Assembly (NCBI GenBank): GCA_005805045.1 | Contig: SYNW01000071.1 | Coordinates: forward strand, 1-24,351 | Source of the DNA: Actinomycetota bacterium | Lineage (GTDB): Bacteria; Actinomycetota; Acidimicrobiia; Acidimicrobiales; Ilumatobacteraceae | Direction: 5' to 3' | Length of the DNA stretch: 24,351 bases | Part shown: one piece after another, positions 1-7,501 of the stretch | Numbering within the stretch: the first letter of the stretch is position 1 | Layout: each line of letters starts with the position of its first letter | Program-made: the position numbers and the translations under genes | Notes under the pieces: generated by a model | Told to the model about the DNA's origin: nothing | What the model saw: only the letters and a program-made list of their open reading frames with translations | Databases searched by the model: none

Positions 1-2370
1 ACCTCGCCATCGCACGACCATCATGCCCACGCCAACAAGCGTCAAAAAATATGAAAAAAAATCTACCGTGGTATATCCATAGTGCAGACGCACTTCATTT
101 TCTGTTGGAATCACAACCATCAAGTTCGGGGCGACACGAAAAGGGCCTTGTGCACCGTGTGCTTTCCAATTTGGAAAATAACTCATCCTCACGAGCACTG
201 GCACGCCAACTTTGTCCACTTTGAAACTAATCGCCTCGTCTTCGAGCACCGTGTTGCTGATTTGTACGGGCGGCAATGCAACCAAATTTATTGTTTCTGA
301 TGGCTTGACGATGTCGACCCGACGTGAAGGATCATTTGGTTCACCCTGTCGACGATTCAGGTCAACGACGGCCTCTACTTTCTGCCACTCGTCCGGGCCA
401 TTATCAACTGGAATTGCCGCCCAGTCTTCGGGGTGCTGAAACCAACTCGTGCCAATTTCCAACCAGCGCTCTTTCGGATCGCCGACATTGCTTTCGACAA
501 TCACTGGCTGCACCGACATCGACACCACCAAATCGCTATTTTCAACTTTGTAAATCACCCACGGGCCGCTCTCGGCAATTTTTAACAGCGCTGCTTGCAT
601 ATTGGCTTGATTGATCGCCTCGGCGGTGAAAGCCATGTAGTACCGCACACCAAGTTCCTGCAGATATCGCACGCCAAGGCCGGCGTTGTTGTCGTCATAA
701 CGCAACTCGCGCACCGGATTGCTGCTCTGTTTCGACATTGCGGCAGCGGTAATGAAGTGATACGGAGTGGTGCCCGCTGCCTCAAAGTTCAGTCCCTCCA
801 TTGAGCCGATGCAACCTTTTGTCCAGTGCGGCAAGAGCATCAACGACATCGTCGTGCCATATTTATTTAGTTCACCGTTGTTCTCCCACAGAGCGCGACC
901 ACAACCCAAGTTCGGATCTTTGCCGATCTCTTTCATCGTTTCTACTAACCCGCGATACTCGGCGTAGGCACTCTTGCCTTCGTATCCAGTGAAGTTCCAC
1001 CGTGCCCATCCGTCTACAAAGCCGTCATTCGTGGCCTTAGTCGAGATGACGCCCCATCGGTAAATGGTTTCGCCGGCGGCATTGGTGGTCAGCTTGCCAA
1101 ATGGTATTTCTTGAAATCGAAAACCAATTATGCTCACGACGAGAACCGTCATCACGGTGATCCACGACAAGTTGAACTTTGGGTTCGCACTGATCAAAGT
1201 GACTGGTTTTAGCCCGTCGACAGATTGCTCCGACAAGGCTTGACGACCGACGCGTTGCAGTTGATAGAAACCAAAAAGCCGAACGGCCGACTCGTAGATG
1301 CCCACGATCATCAAGAAATAGCGCAACAGATAGAAAAACGGCAACAAGCGCGGATTCCATAACAGGCCGATTATGGGCAAACTCTCGCGCCCGAAATAAA
1401 CGCCCAACACGAGCACGATGCAGTAGACCCCCATCCAAATGCCCGTTCGATTTCGCGTCTTGACGAAATTGACGAATGCGAGGATCGCAAAGCCAGTTAT
1501 CACCACGTCCCAAAAAGTTGTCAATGGAAAGTACATGCTCCAAAAAGAGTCGCTCGCCCCACTCGGTCGTGGCTCGTACTTCATGTCGGTCATATAGGCA
1601 TGACCGATCAAGAATGGTAAGACCCAAAATGCAGAGAGTAAAACCGCCGTTATCGAAATCGTCGCAGCGGTAATTGTGCTTCGACGGTTGTACCAAACGA
1701 ACGCCAGCAAAACCACTCCACCAAAAACAAACAACAGCACGATGCCGTGGCTCAGCGCACTCAATGCGACAACTAGCGCTGTGAGCATTTTGCCACGATG
1801 TTCTTCGAATGCTCGAATCAAAAGACCAAAACCCAAAACCGCCAAAGACAACGAGATCGAAAACGAAAACTCACCCGCCATGGTCGATGCGATGTTGCCA
1901 CCGTAAATCGTGAAACTCTCGTCATACAAAAAAACAACCGATGCGAGGGTCAACAATTCTGGAATCGGAAACACAAACTTTGCGAACTTGCCAAACAGCC
2001 AGGTACAAACTGGCAAAGCCAATATGCCGAGCACCGCAACGATCTTCAACGCAATGCCGTAGGGCAGGACCAGATCGATGAGCAAAACTGCTATCGCCGG
2101 CACGACCATATAGAACCGATACATCGGAAATCCCGAGTACCAATCGTTGCTCCAACCAGTCAAGCGAAAATGCGGCAACAAGAAATCTCGCAAATACGCA
2201 GGACCGTAAACATGTGCGCCCATGTCACCACCTGTTGGGGTGTTGTTGCGCAAAATCAACTCAGGATGCAGCGTCATCAGCAACATCAATGTCGAACCAG
2301 CGACTATGGCTGCCGACGTAATTTGCTGAGCAGACCAACGCTTAGAACTGAGTTGTTTCACTGCGATCAA
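1..2370 (-). CDS. Large polytopic membrane protein, PTPS-related/YfhO-like (3' end cut by window)
   Basis: The reading frame is open from 2370 down to base 1, giving 790 residues with no stop. The proposed start is TTG at 2370: an in-frame TAG lies two codons upstream and an AAGGG box (2381-2377) sits 6 bases before it. GTG at 2361 is an alternative. After a first hydrophobic helix (about residues 18-34) comes GGDMGAHVYGPAYLRD, with Asp49 in the place where GT-C-type membrane enzymes carry their catalytic acid. Many hydrophobic segments follow. A soluble C-terminal part contains LGVRYYMAF (about residue 577) and SYFPNWKA (about 727), and a last helix lies near the window edge. These motifs resemble large actinobacterial membrane proteins annotated as 6-pyruvoyl-tetrahydropterin-synthase-related, and YfhO-like proteins. 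A glycosyl-transfer role at the envelope is inference only. It lies 28 bases behind the CPBP gene, probably in one operon. Probably only a few residues are missing. Confidence 0.75.
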   Translation of the reverse strand, partial: MIAVKQLSSKRWSAQQITSAAIVAGSTLMLLMTLHPELILRNNTPTGGDMGAHVYGPAYLRDFLLPHFRLTGWSNDWYSGFPMYRFYMVVPAIAVLLIDLVLPYGIALKIVAVLGILALPVCTWLFGKFAKFVFPIPELLTLASVVFLYDESFTIYGGNIASTMAGEFSFSISLSLAVLGFGLLIRAFEEHRGKMLTALVVALSALSHGIVLLFVFGGVVLLAFVWYNRRSTITAATISITAVLLSAFWVLPFLIGHAYMTDMKYEPRPSGASDSFWSMYFPLTTFWDVVITGFAILAFVNFVKTRNRTGIWMGVYCIVLVLGVYFGRESLPIIGLLWNPRLLPFFYLLRYFLMIVGIYESAVRLFGFYQLQRVGRQALSEQSVDGLKPVTLISANPKFNLSWITVMTVLVVSIIGFRFQEIPFGKLTTNAAGETIYRWGVISTKATNDGFVDGWARWNFTGYEGKSAYAEYRGLVETMKEIGKDPNLGCGRALWENNGELNKYGTTMSLMLLPHWTKGCIGSMEGLNFEAAGTTPYHFITAAAMSKQSSNPVRELRYDDNNAGLGVRYLQELGVRYYMAFTAEAINQANMQAALLKIAESGPWVIYKVENSDLVVSMSVQPVIVESNVGDPKERWLEIGTSWFQHPEDWAAIPVDNGPDEWQKVEAVVDLNRRQGEPNDPSRRVDIVKPSETINLVALPPVQISNTVLEDEAISFKVDKVGVPVLVRMSYFPNWKAHGAQGPFRVAPNLMVVIPTENEVRLHYGYTTVDFFSYFLTLVGVGMMVVRWRG

Positions 2371-2398
2371 ACTCTACCCTTCACAAATTTGAACCAAA

Positions 2399-3142
2399 TT
2401 ACAAAAGAGCGACCAGCAAAATACCCGTGGCGTTAAACGCGATATGTGCAACTACTGACATGCCGAGTCTTTTCGTGCGATGAAAGCAATACCCCAGGAC
2501 CAGAGCGAACGCAAGCAGTCCCGGCAACTCGACGACTTGCAGATGCACCCCGGCGAACCAGACCGCAGTCAAAATTAAAGCAACTGAGTCATTGAAACGA
2601 TTGTTCAAACCAGGCTGAATAAATCCACGATAAACCAACTCTTCGACAAGTGGTGCACCGAACACAACGACCACAATCAAAACGACCAACCATGGACCCG
2701 TGGCGTTGTCAAAAAGGTCTTGCGCACGCTTTGCTACTGCATCTGATGCAAACTTATTTGGAAAAGCCAGCCGAAACGGCCACGTGACTAGACCTACGAG
2801 CACGAGTTGACTGAAAACACCAATCGGAATACCCCAAACATCGACGATTCGAAAACTTAAAAAATAATCCCGCGCAAAGTTATGGCTACCGAATTTTTTT
2901 GAAACAATAAATAAACCAACTACGAATGGAACCCACAGTGCGAGTGCAGAAACGCCAAGAAACCATTTCGGCTCTTTGCCTGCGACCAGATCGACATTGC
3001 CGGTCGATACCAAGACTGCCGAACTGACCAGGAGTGCAATCGCATAACTGATGGCCCACGTCAAAATGACAATTCTCAGTGAAAAATTCTTGTACCTTTG
3101 AGGCTCTTGCCCGGCGGGCGGAGCCCAGGGCGACTGGTTCAT
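2399..3142 (-). CDS. CPBP family intramembrane protease (CAAX protease/Abi-like)
   Basis: This is a 247-residue hydrophobic protein with the three signature motifs of the CPBP (Abi/CAAX prenyl protease-like) family. They are EELVYRGF at residues 167-174 (the EExxxR motif), a histidine in AGVHLQ (His200), and HIAFN (His233 to Asn237). These residues form the glutamate/histidine active site in Rce1-type intramembrane proteases. About seven or eight membrane segments are visible, and the N terminus is a short, proline-containing cytosolic stretch. The ATG start overlaps the TGA of the upstream DUF3499 gene (ATGA, 3142-3139), so translation is probably coupled and the start is well supported. Bacterial members have been linked to bacteriocin immunity or processing of membrane proteins. 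No substrate can be read from this context. Confidence 0.88.
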   Translation of the reverse strand: MNQSPWAPPAGQEPQRYKNFSLRIVILTWAISYAIALLVSSAVLVSTGNVDLVAGKEPKWFLGVSALALWVPFVVGLFIVSKKFGSHNFARDYFLSFRIVDVWGIPIGVFSQLVLVGLVTWPFRLAFPNKFASDAVAKRAQDLFDNATGPWLVVLIVVVVFGAPLVEELVYRGFIQPGLNNRFNDSVALILTAVWFAGVHLQVVELPGLLAFALVLGYCFHRTKRLGMSVVAHIAFNATGILLVALL

Positions 3143-3369
3143 CCGGCGAGGCGGTTTGGTATCACAATTCTGAATCGGTTGCGACGATCTTCAAGCCTCC
3201 AACCGGACGGAGCCGTAATTCTTACGCCGTGGCGATCACACAAGTCGTATGCGTGCGGATCTCGCTCGATGGTCAGGTCGTCTATCCACACAAGTGCGCG
3301 GCTGTATTGGTAAGTCAAAGTAATCGAGGCAAGTTCGTTACAAGTACAACGTGAGCATCGACGAACCAT
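3139..3369 (-). CDS. DUF3499 family small Cys/His protein
   Basis: This 76-residue protein matches my recollection of DUF3499, a small family common in Actinobacteria: it starts with RRCSR, continues with an ITLTYQYS strand, and then has DPHAYDLCDRHGVRITAPSGW. Cys5, Cys10, Cys44 and His47 could form a metal site; Cys8 is an additional cysteine. The frame can be extended to a TTG at 3423. I prefer the ATG at 3369 because the family starts close to the RRCSR motif and because a TATTGT box lies exactly 7 bases upstream, which would make the transcript leaderless. The stop overlaps the start of the CPBP protease gene by four bases. DUF3499 genes are often found near glycan and F420 genes in actinobacteria, which agrees with this locus. 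The function is unknown. Confidence 0.8.
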   Translation of the reverse strand: MVRRCSRCTCNELASITLTYQYSRALVWIDDLTIERDPHAYDLCDRHGVRITAPSGWRLEDRRNRFRIVIPNRLAG

Positions 3370-3376
3370 GTCTTTC

Positions 3377-3382
3377 ACAATA
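3377..3382 (-). promoter_or_regulatory. Putative -10 box for DUF3499 operon (leaderless)
   Basis: TATTGT on the minus strand is followed by the 7-base spacer GAAAGAC and then the ATG at 3369. This places the expected transcription start on or next to the start codon. No clear -35 box was seen. Confidence 0.45.
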
Positions 3383-3464
3383 ATTGATGAGCCGTATGCC
3401 ACAGTGGATTTCAAATCAAGCAATTATCAAGTATCCGCCGCTGCACGATTTGGGTAACGGGTCG

Positions 3465-3470
3465 TATCAT
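3465..3470 (+). promoter_or_regulatory. Putative -10 box for ftsH (leaderless)
   Basis: TATCAT, one mismatch from TATAAT, is followed by 7 bases (TGACAAC) and the GTG start at 3478. There is no Shine-Dalgarno sequence. The 108-base region 3370-3477 between the divergent DUF3499 and ftsH genes holds this box and its minus-strand partner, and nothing else was recognised. Confidence 0.5.
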
Positions 3471-3477
3471 TGACAAC

Positions 3478-5484
3478 GTGACCAAACTGCCACCCCCACC
3501 ACCACCAGCAAAGCCATCGTCGTCAAAGCGAAAACCGGCCGCACGCAAAAAACCGTCGGGCTTTCTGGGCAAAAAATCACGCAAAAAGACCACCGCCAAC
3601 TCAAACGTCAAAAATACCGACGAAAAACCATCCATGCCTCGTTGGGCAACTTGGGCAATTATCGCCGTCGTAGTTTTGTTGATTGCCGGCCCGAGAATTT
3701 GGCCAACTTCCACTGCTACAAAACTTACCTACACCGAATTCTTGGATCTCGTCAAAAAAGGTGAAATTCAGCAGGTAGAAATCAACAACCTGTCCAACCA
3801 AATCAGTGGCACGCTCAGAGATGGCAGCGAATTCGCAACCACAGGTGCCGTTGCGCTTTCTGATGCGGACGAAACCTTGCTCAAAGAAAAGGGTGTCGAC
3901 TACGACTACTCGACGCCACAAGGCAACTTCTTCACCAACCTGATTCCGCTGTTGTTGCCCTTTATTTTGATCATGGGCTTTTTCTTCTGGATGCAAAAGC
4001 GTGCAATGGGTCAAGCCGGAAGCATCATGTCAATTGGCCGTAGCCGCGCCAAAAATTACAACGCCGATAAACCTGCAACCACTTTCGCTGATGTTGCCGG
4101 CTACGAGGGCGTTAAACAAGAAATCAGAGAAGTCGTCGATTTCTTGAAGATGCCAGAAAGCTTCAAGGAGATCGGCGCACGCGTTCCCAAAGGTGTGCTG
4201 TTGGTCGGCCCTCCGGGCACCGGAAAGACTCTTTTCGCACGCGCAGTTGCGGGCGAAGCTGGTGTGGATTTCTTGTCGGTCACCGGTTCTGACTTCATGG
4301 AAATGGTCGTCGGTGTCGGCGCGAGCCGAGTTCGTGATCTGTTTCAACAGGCACGAAAAATGGGCCGTGCGATCATCTTCGTCGACGAAATAGATTCAAT
4401 CGGTCGCAAGCGCGGCGCCGGCCTTGGTGGTGGCCACGACGAGCGTGAACAAACACTCAATCAGTTGCTCGCCGAAATGGATGGCTTTGAGACCACCGAG
4501 GGCGTCATCGTGATGGCGGCGACGAACCGCCCAGACATTTTGGATGCGGCGTTGTTGCGACCAGGTCGCTTTGACCGTCAGGTGATAATGCCGTTGCCAG
4601 AATGCGAAGAGCGTCTCGCAATTCTCACCGTGCATTCAAAAGGCAAGCGAATGGGCACGGATATCGTGCTCGACACGATGGCCAAGGCGACGCCCGGCAT
4701 GAGTGGTGCCGATCTTGCAAACCTGGTCAATGAAGCAGCATTGCTTGCCGTTCGTCGAGGCTCCAAAGTCATCGAACACATCGACTTTGAAAACGCCCGC
4801 GATCGGGTAATCATGGGCGCGCGTCGTGAAAGCCTGATTCTTAACGCCGAAGAAAAGCGTGCAACCGCATACCACGAGGGTGGACACGCGGTTTTGGCGA
4901 CGGTACTTCCCCACAGTGATCCGTTACATAAAGTGACGATCTTGCCCCGCGGCATGGCACTCGGCGTGACTTGGACACTTCCAGAAGAACGCCACACCTA
5001 TTCGCGCGATTATTTCAAGGACATGATTTGCAAAGCCATGGGTGGCAGAGTCGCAGAGATGATCGTTTTCGGCCATCTAAATAGTGGTGCGGCCAACGAT
5101 CTCGAACAAGCAACCTCAATCGCACGTCGCATGGTCCGCGAATGGGGCATGAGCGACGCAGTCGGTCCAATGGCGTGGAGCTCGCAACAGCAAGTGTTCC
5201 TCGGTGAAGACCTGATGACGAGCGGACGCGAATATTCGGATGAAACCGCGCGAATGATCGACTCAGAAATTGGTTTGATTTTGCGCGATCAAGAATCTCG
5301 CGCCAAGTTGTTGCTCGAAAAAAATCGTGCCGGTCTTGACCTGGTGGCCCAAGCACTTCTCGAACAAGAGACTATCGACGGTGCAACCGTCGCTCGCTTG
5401 GTTCAAGAAGGTCTGGGCCGACCTCAAATTGTCGAGCCCTCGCCTGGCACACCCCGAAAAACCAGCGAGTCGACCGACAACTAA
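3478..5484 (+). CDS. ftsH: ATP-dependent zinc metalloprotease FtsH
   Basis: This is a 668-residue membrane-anchored AAA+ protease that extracts and degrades membrane and some soluble proteins. A proline- and lysine-rich cytosolic N terminus (residues 1-50) is followed by a first membrane helix (about 57-71), a small extracytoplasmic domain, and a second helix (about 152-171). The AAA domain has Walker A GPPGTGKT (244-251), Walker B FVDEID (301-306) and arginine-finger region RPGRFDR (361-367). The peptidase zinc site is HEGGH (466-470), with a probable third ligand Asp541 in GAANDLEQA. Two features are unusual. The pore loop reads EMVVGVG, so Val277 replaces the phenylalanine of the usual MFVG motif, and the zinc motif has glycine where HEAGH is typical. 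It may be a second, specialised FtsH paralogue. The stop overlaps the convergent thioredoxin-like gene by 3 bases. Confidence 0.96.
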   Translation: MTKLPPPPPPAKPSSSKRKPAARKKPSGFLGKKSRKKTTANSNVKNTDEKPSMPRWATWAIIAVVVLLIAGPRIWPTSTATKLTYTEFLDLVKKGEIQQVEINNLSNQISGTLRDGSEFATTGAVALSDADETLLKEKGVDYDYSTPQGNFFTNLIPLLLPFILIMGFFFWMQKRAMGQAGSIMSIGRSRAKNYNADKPATTFADVAGYEGVKQEIREVVDFLKMPESFKEIGARVPKGVLLVGPPGTGKTLFARAVAGEAGVDFLSVTGSDFMEMVVGVGASRVRDLFQQARKMGRAIIFVDEIDSIGRKRGAGLGGGHDEREQTLNQLLAEMDGFETTEGVIVMAATNRPDILDAALLRPGRFDRQVIMPLPECEERLAILTVHSKGKRMGTDIVLDTMAKATPGMSGADLANLVNEAALLAVRRGSKVIEHIDFENARDRVIMGARRESLILNAEEKRATAYHEGGHAVLATVLPHSDPLHKVTILPRGMALGVTWTLPEERHTYSRDYFKDMICKAMGGRVAEMIVFGHLNSGAANDLEQATSIARRMVREWGMSDAVGPMAWSSQQQVFLGEDLMTSGREYSDETARMIDSEIGLILRDQESRAKLLLEKNRAGLDLVAQALLEQETIDGATVARLVQEGLGRPQIVEPSPGTPRKTSESTDN

Positions 5485-5948
5485 TTTGTTCGGTGATCGT
5501 GCTTCGCATCGCTACACGACGGCACATCACTCAAGATTTTCGGGTCGCGACACTTCGCTAGTGCTGCCCAAAGATCGGTTGCCGTAATTGGGCCGACTGT
5601 TGCAAACCTGACGACACCGTCCTTGTCGGCGATCACCATCGTCGGCACCGAATCTATTTGATATCGCCTGTGCAAATCGCGCATCTTGGTGAAGTCAATG
5701 ATCTGCACCGAGACTTCCCCACTTTCAAGAACTGAAGCTTTGGTCGCGACATCACGACACGCATCACAGGTCGACGAAGTGAAGACTGCAACGAGCCAAT
5801 TTTTCTGCGGGTCATCGAAATCTCCTCGGCTGAGTTGATGCGGCACGGCACCGCGAATCTGCGCTGGCGCATCGGGCTTGCGCTTGCGCAACGTGTAGCC
5901 CAACCCCGCGGCCAATAGCAGGACAATCGCAGCAAAGGCTGACTTCAT
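5481..5948 (-). CDS. Membrane-anchored thioredoxin-like protein
   Basis: This 155-residue protein has one N-terminal hydrophobic helix (about 3-20), then RKRKP, then a thioredoxin fold. The fold shows WLVAVFTSSTCDAC, with the CxxC pair at Cys61 and Cys64, and the conserved cis-proline in SVPTMVIADKDG (Pro102). Two further cysteines, Cys133 and Cys145, lie near the C terminus. A role in thiol-disulfide exchange is expected for the family. The strong positive charge directly after the helix would favour a cytoplasmic C-terminal domain, which is unusual for anchored thioredoxins. The start codon overlaps the stop of the DUF5719 gene by one base (TAATG), so the two are probably translated together, after the GT2 gene. 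The stop overlaps the end of convergent ftsH, leaving no room for a terminator between them. Confidence 0.82.
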   Translation of the reverse strand: MKSAFAAIVLLLAAGLGYTLRKRKPDAPAQIRGAVPHQLSRGDFDDPQKNWLVAVFTSSTCDACRDVATKASVLESGEVSVQIIDFTKMRDLHRRYQIDSVPTMVIADKDGVVRFATVGPITATDLWAALAKCRDPKILSDVPSCSDAKHDHRTN

Positions 5949-7501
5949 TATTTGTTGCCTTGCCCACTGATGCCAGTCGATCGATACGGCAAACCAAGCA
6001 CGCTTGAAACGCCGACTAACTCCTGGCCACGTGTTATTTCTCGTTGCACCACTACTTCAGCATCAGACTCGAGTACAAGTTGTAACCCGGTTGCAGTCGC
6101 CGGAATTTTGACCTCGACCACTCCAGCAGCACCCAGTTCAATTTGCTCAAGCCCCTCGATCGCGACCAAACCCGCCGGGCCGATTGTTGAAAAGCGAAGT
6201 TTTGCGTTCAGCGAAGTTGTATTTGCAACTACCAGCGAGCCACCCACAGGCGGAACCCCACTGGGGATGGTCCATGTCTTCGATGGAGCACCAAAAGGAG
6301 CCCCGAGGGTGACTGTCGTTCCAGTTTTCTTTTCAACCTTGCGAGACAATACCTGTTCTGCGACGATGTACTCGAGCGAATCGTCTTGGGTACCCGTCAC
6401 AAAATCATCGGTGATGCTTGAAACAAAAATCCCGTATCGCCCGTCGGTAATCGCGGGCAGGGTTGACGTGGCAAGCGTGATGACTCGACCAGCTGGAATC
6501 GTCAGAACAAGAGGCTCTCGAAAAATTTCTTCGCCGACACCCGTCAAAAATGCGACACTCACCGACTTGTCTTGGTCTGTTGGGTTGAGCACGACGAGTT
6601 GTTCATCTACATCCAGATTCTTTTGCCCGCCAGCAAACCACCACTGCCGACTCGCCGATGGTGCTCCTAAAGCACTTGTGTAGCCAAGTCGACCGCGACC
6701 GAGAAAATGTTGAAGCTTGCCAGCGACCAGACGTCCGGTGGTCGCCCGAACTATCACCGCCAAAACAGTTTCGTTACGCGCACCTTGCTCGTCCATCGCA
6801 AGCGAAAAGACGCTTTCTGGTTCGATGATCAGACCTTTTAACTCTGCAGGTTCGCGTTTGCCTTCGGCCGTAACAAAACTGACATCTACGACAGTCGCAT
6901 CAGGAAATGGATTCGTCAGCAAAATGTTGAACAAACTCTCCGCACCAGTAAAGCCATCTGCGAAAAACCAACTATCAGACGGCTTGTTGGCACAAAGGGC
7001 AACCGAGTCGCCAGCAGGGTGGATAATTCTTTGTTCGACCGCGGCAAATCCGCTATCAAGTTCGACAATTGCACTGACAAATTTGCTTCGTCGACCACCT
7101 TTGGCATCAAAAATGTTTTGTGAAAAGGGTTGAATGACGAGAGTCGCCGAGACTGCGGGCCCATCACTCGACAAAAAAGTGATCTTGCCTGTGATCGGAA
7201 CTTCGGCCGAGTTAGCAACAACAATTTCGCCAGAAACCGATTTGTCCAAACCGGGAACACCAGGGCAAAACCATGACGAGGATGAGCGGCTGCCACCAAC
7301 GATCTCGGGCATCGAGGATGCAAGCAGCGAGTCATCTTTGACTTGTCCAAAATCACCGGTCGAGTCGTCTTGTTCAATTTGATTCACGAAAATAGTCGCG
7401 ATCAAAACCGCCGTCAATAAAGAAATCGCCAAGAAAAATCGGCGGTCGAATCTTTTCATCGGCGAGCCCAAGCTATTTTTTCGCATTTCTCGATGCGCCA
7501 T
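5948..7501 (-). CDS. DUF5719 family anchored extracytoplasmic protein
   Basis: This protein of up to 517 residues starts with a basic stretch and a single hydrophobic helix (RRFFLAISLLTAVLIATIFV, about 20-39), followed by a long beta-rich extracytoplasmic region. It resembles the actinobacterial DUF5719 family, which often lies next to a large GT2 membrane glycosyltransferase, as here. I see four related units. Each begins with a tryptophan segment (SWFCPG at 77, SWFFADG at 178, QWWFAGG at 287, KTWTIPSG at 410), followed by a strand such as LVVLNPTD or LVVANTTS. Cys79 and Cys170 could form a disulfide. The longest ATG (7501) overlaps the GT2 gene by 29 bases. ATG at 7486 and ATG at 7459 are alternatives; 7459 gives the most typical signal-anchor length. 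The function is unknown; a partner or scaffold for the GT2 enzyme is inference. Confidence 0.78.
   Translation of the reverse strand: MAHREMRKNSLGSPMKRFDRRFFLAISLLTAVLIATIFVNQIEQDDSTGDFGQVKDDSLLASSMPEIVGGSRSSSSWFCPGVPGLDKSVSGEIVVANSAEVPITGKITFLSSDGPAVSATLVIQPFSQNIFDAKGGRRSKFVSAIVELDSGFAAVEQRIIHPAGDSVALCANKPSDSWFFADGFTGAESLFNILLTNPFPDATVVDVSFVTAEGKREPAELKGLIIEPESVFSLAMDEQGARNETVLAVIVRATTGRLVAGKLQHFLGRGRLGYTSALGAPSASRQWWFAGGQKNLDVDEQLVVLNPTDQDKSVSVAFLTGVGEEIFREPLVLTIPAGRVITLATSTLPAITDGRYGIFVSSITDDFVTGTQDDSLEYIVAEQVLSRKVEKKTGTTVTLGAPFGAPSKTWTIPSGVPPVGGSLVVANTTSLNAKLRFSTIGPAGLVAIEGLEQIELGAAGVVEVKIPATATGLQLVLESDAEVVVQREITRGQELVGVSSVLGLPYRSTGISGQGNK

Noticed and set aside
1037..1696. 219-residue open frame on the minus strand
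   Set aside because: It is a different frame of the large polytopic membrane gene, which is open from 2370 to 1 and shows family motifs. The short frame is rich in Arg, His and Cys and has no recognisable domain.
3478..3520. Run of CCACC as a simple-sequence repeat or phase-variable tract in ftsH
   Set aside because: The repeat is short and imperfect and encodes an in-frame polyproline stretch, which is also seen in the rhomboid N terminus; no sign of slippage.
5952..6683. 243-residue open frame on the plus strand
   Set aside because: Antisense to the DUF5719 gene; Ser/Thr/Pro-rich composition typical of a shadow of the opposite strand.
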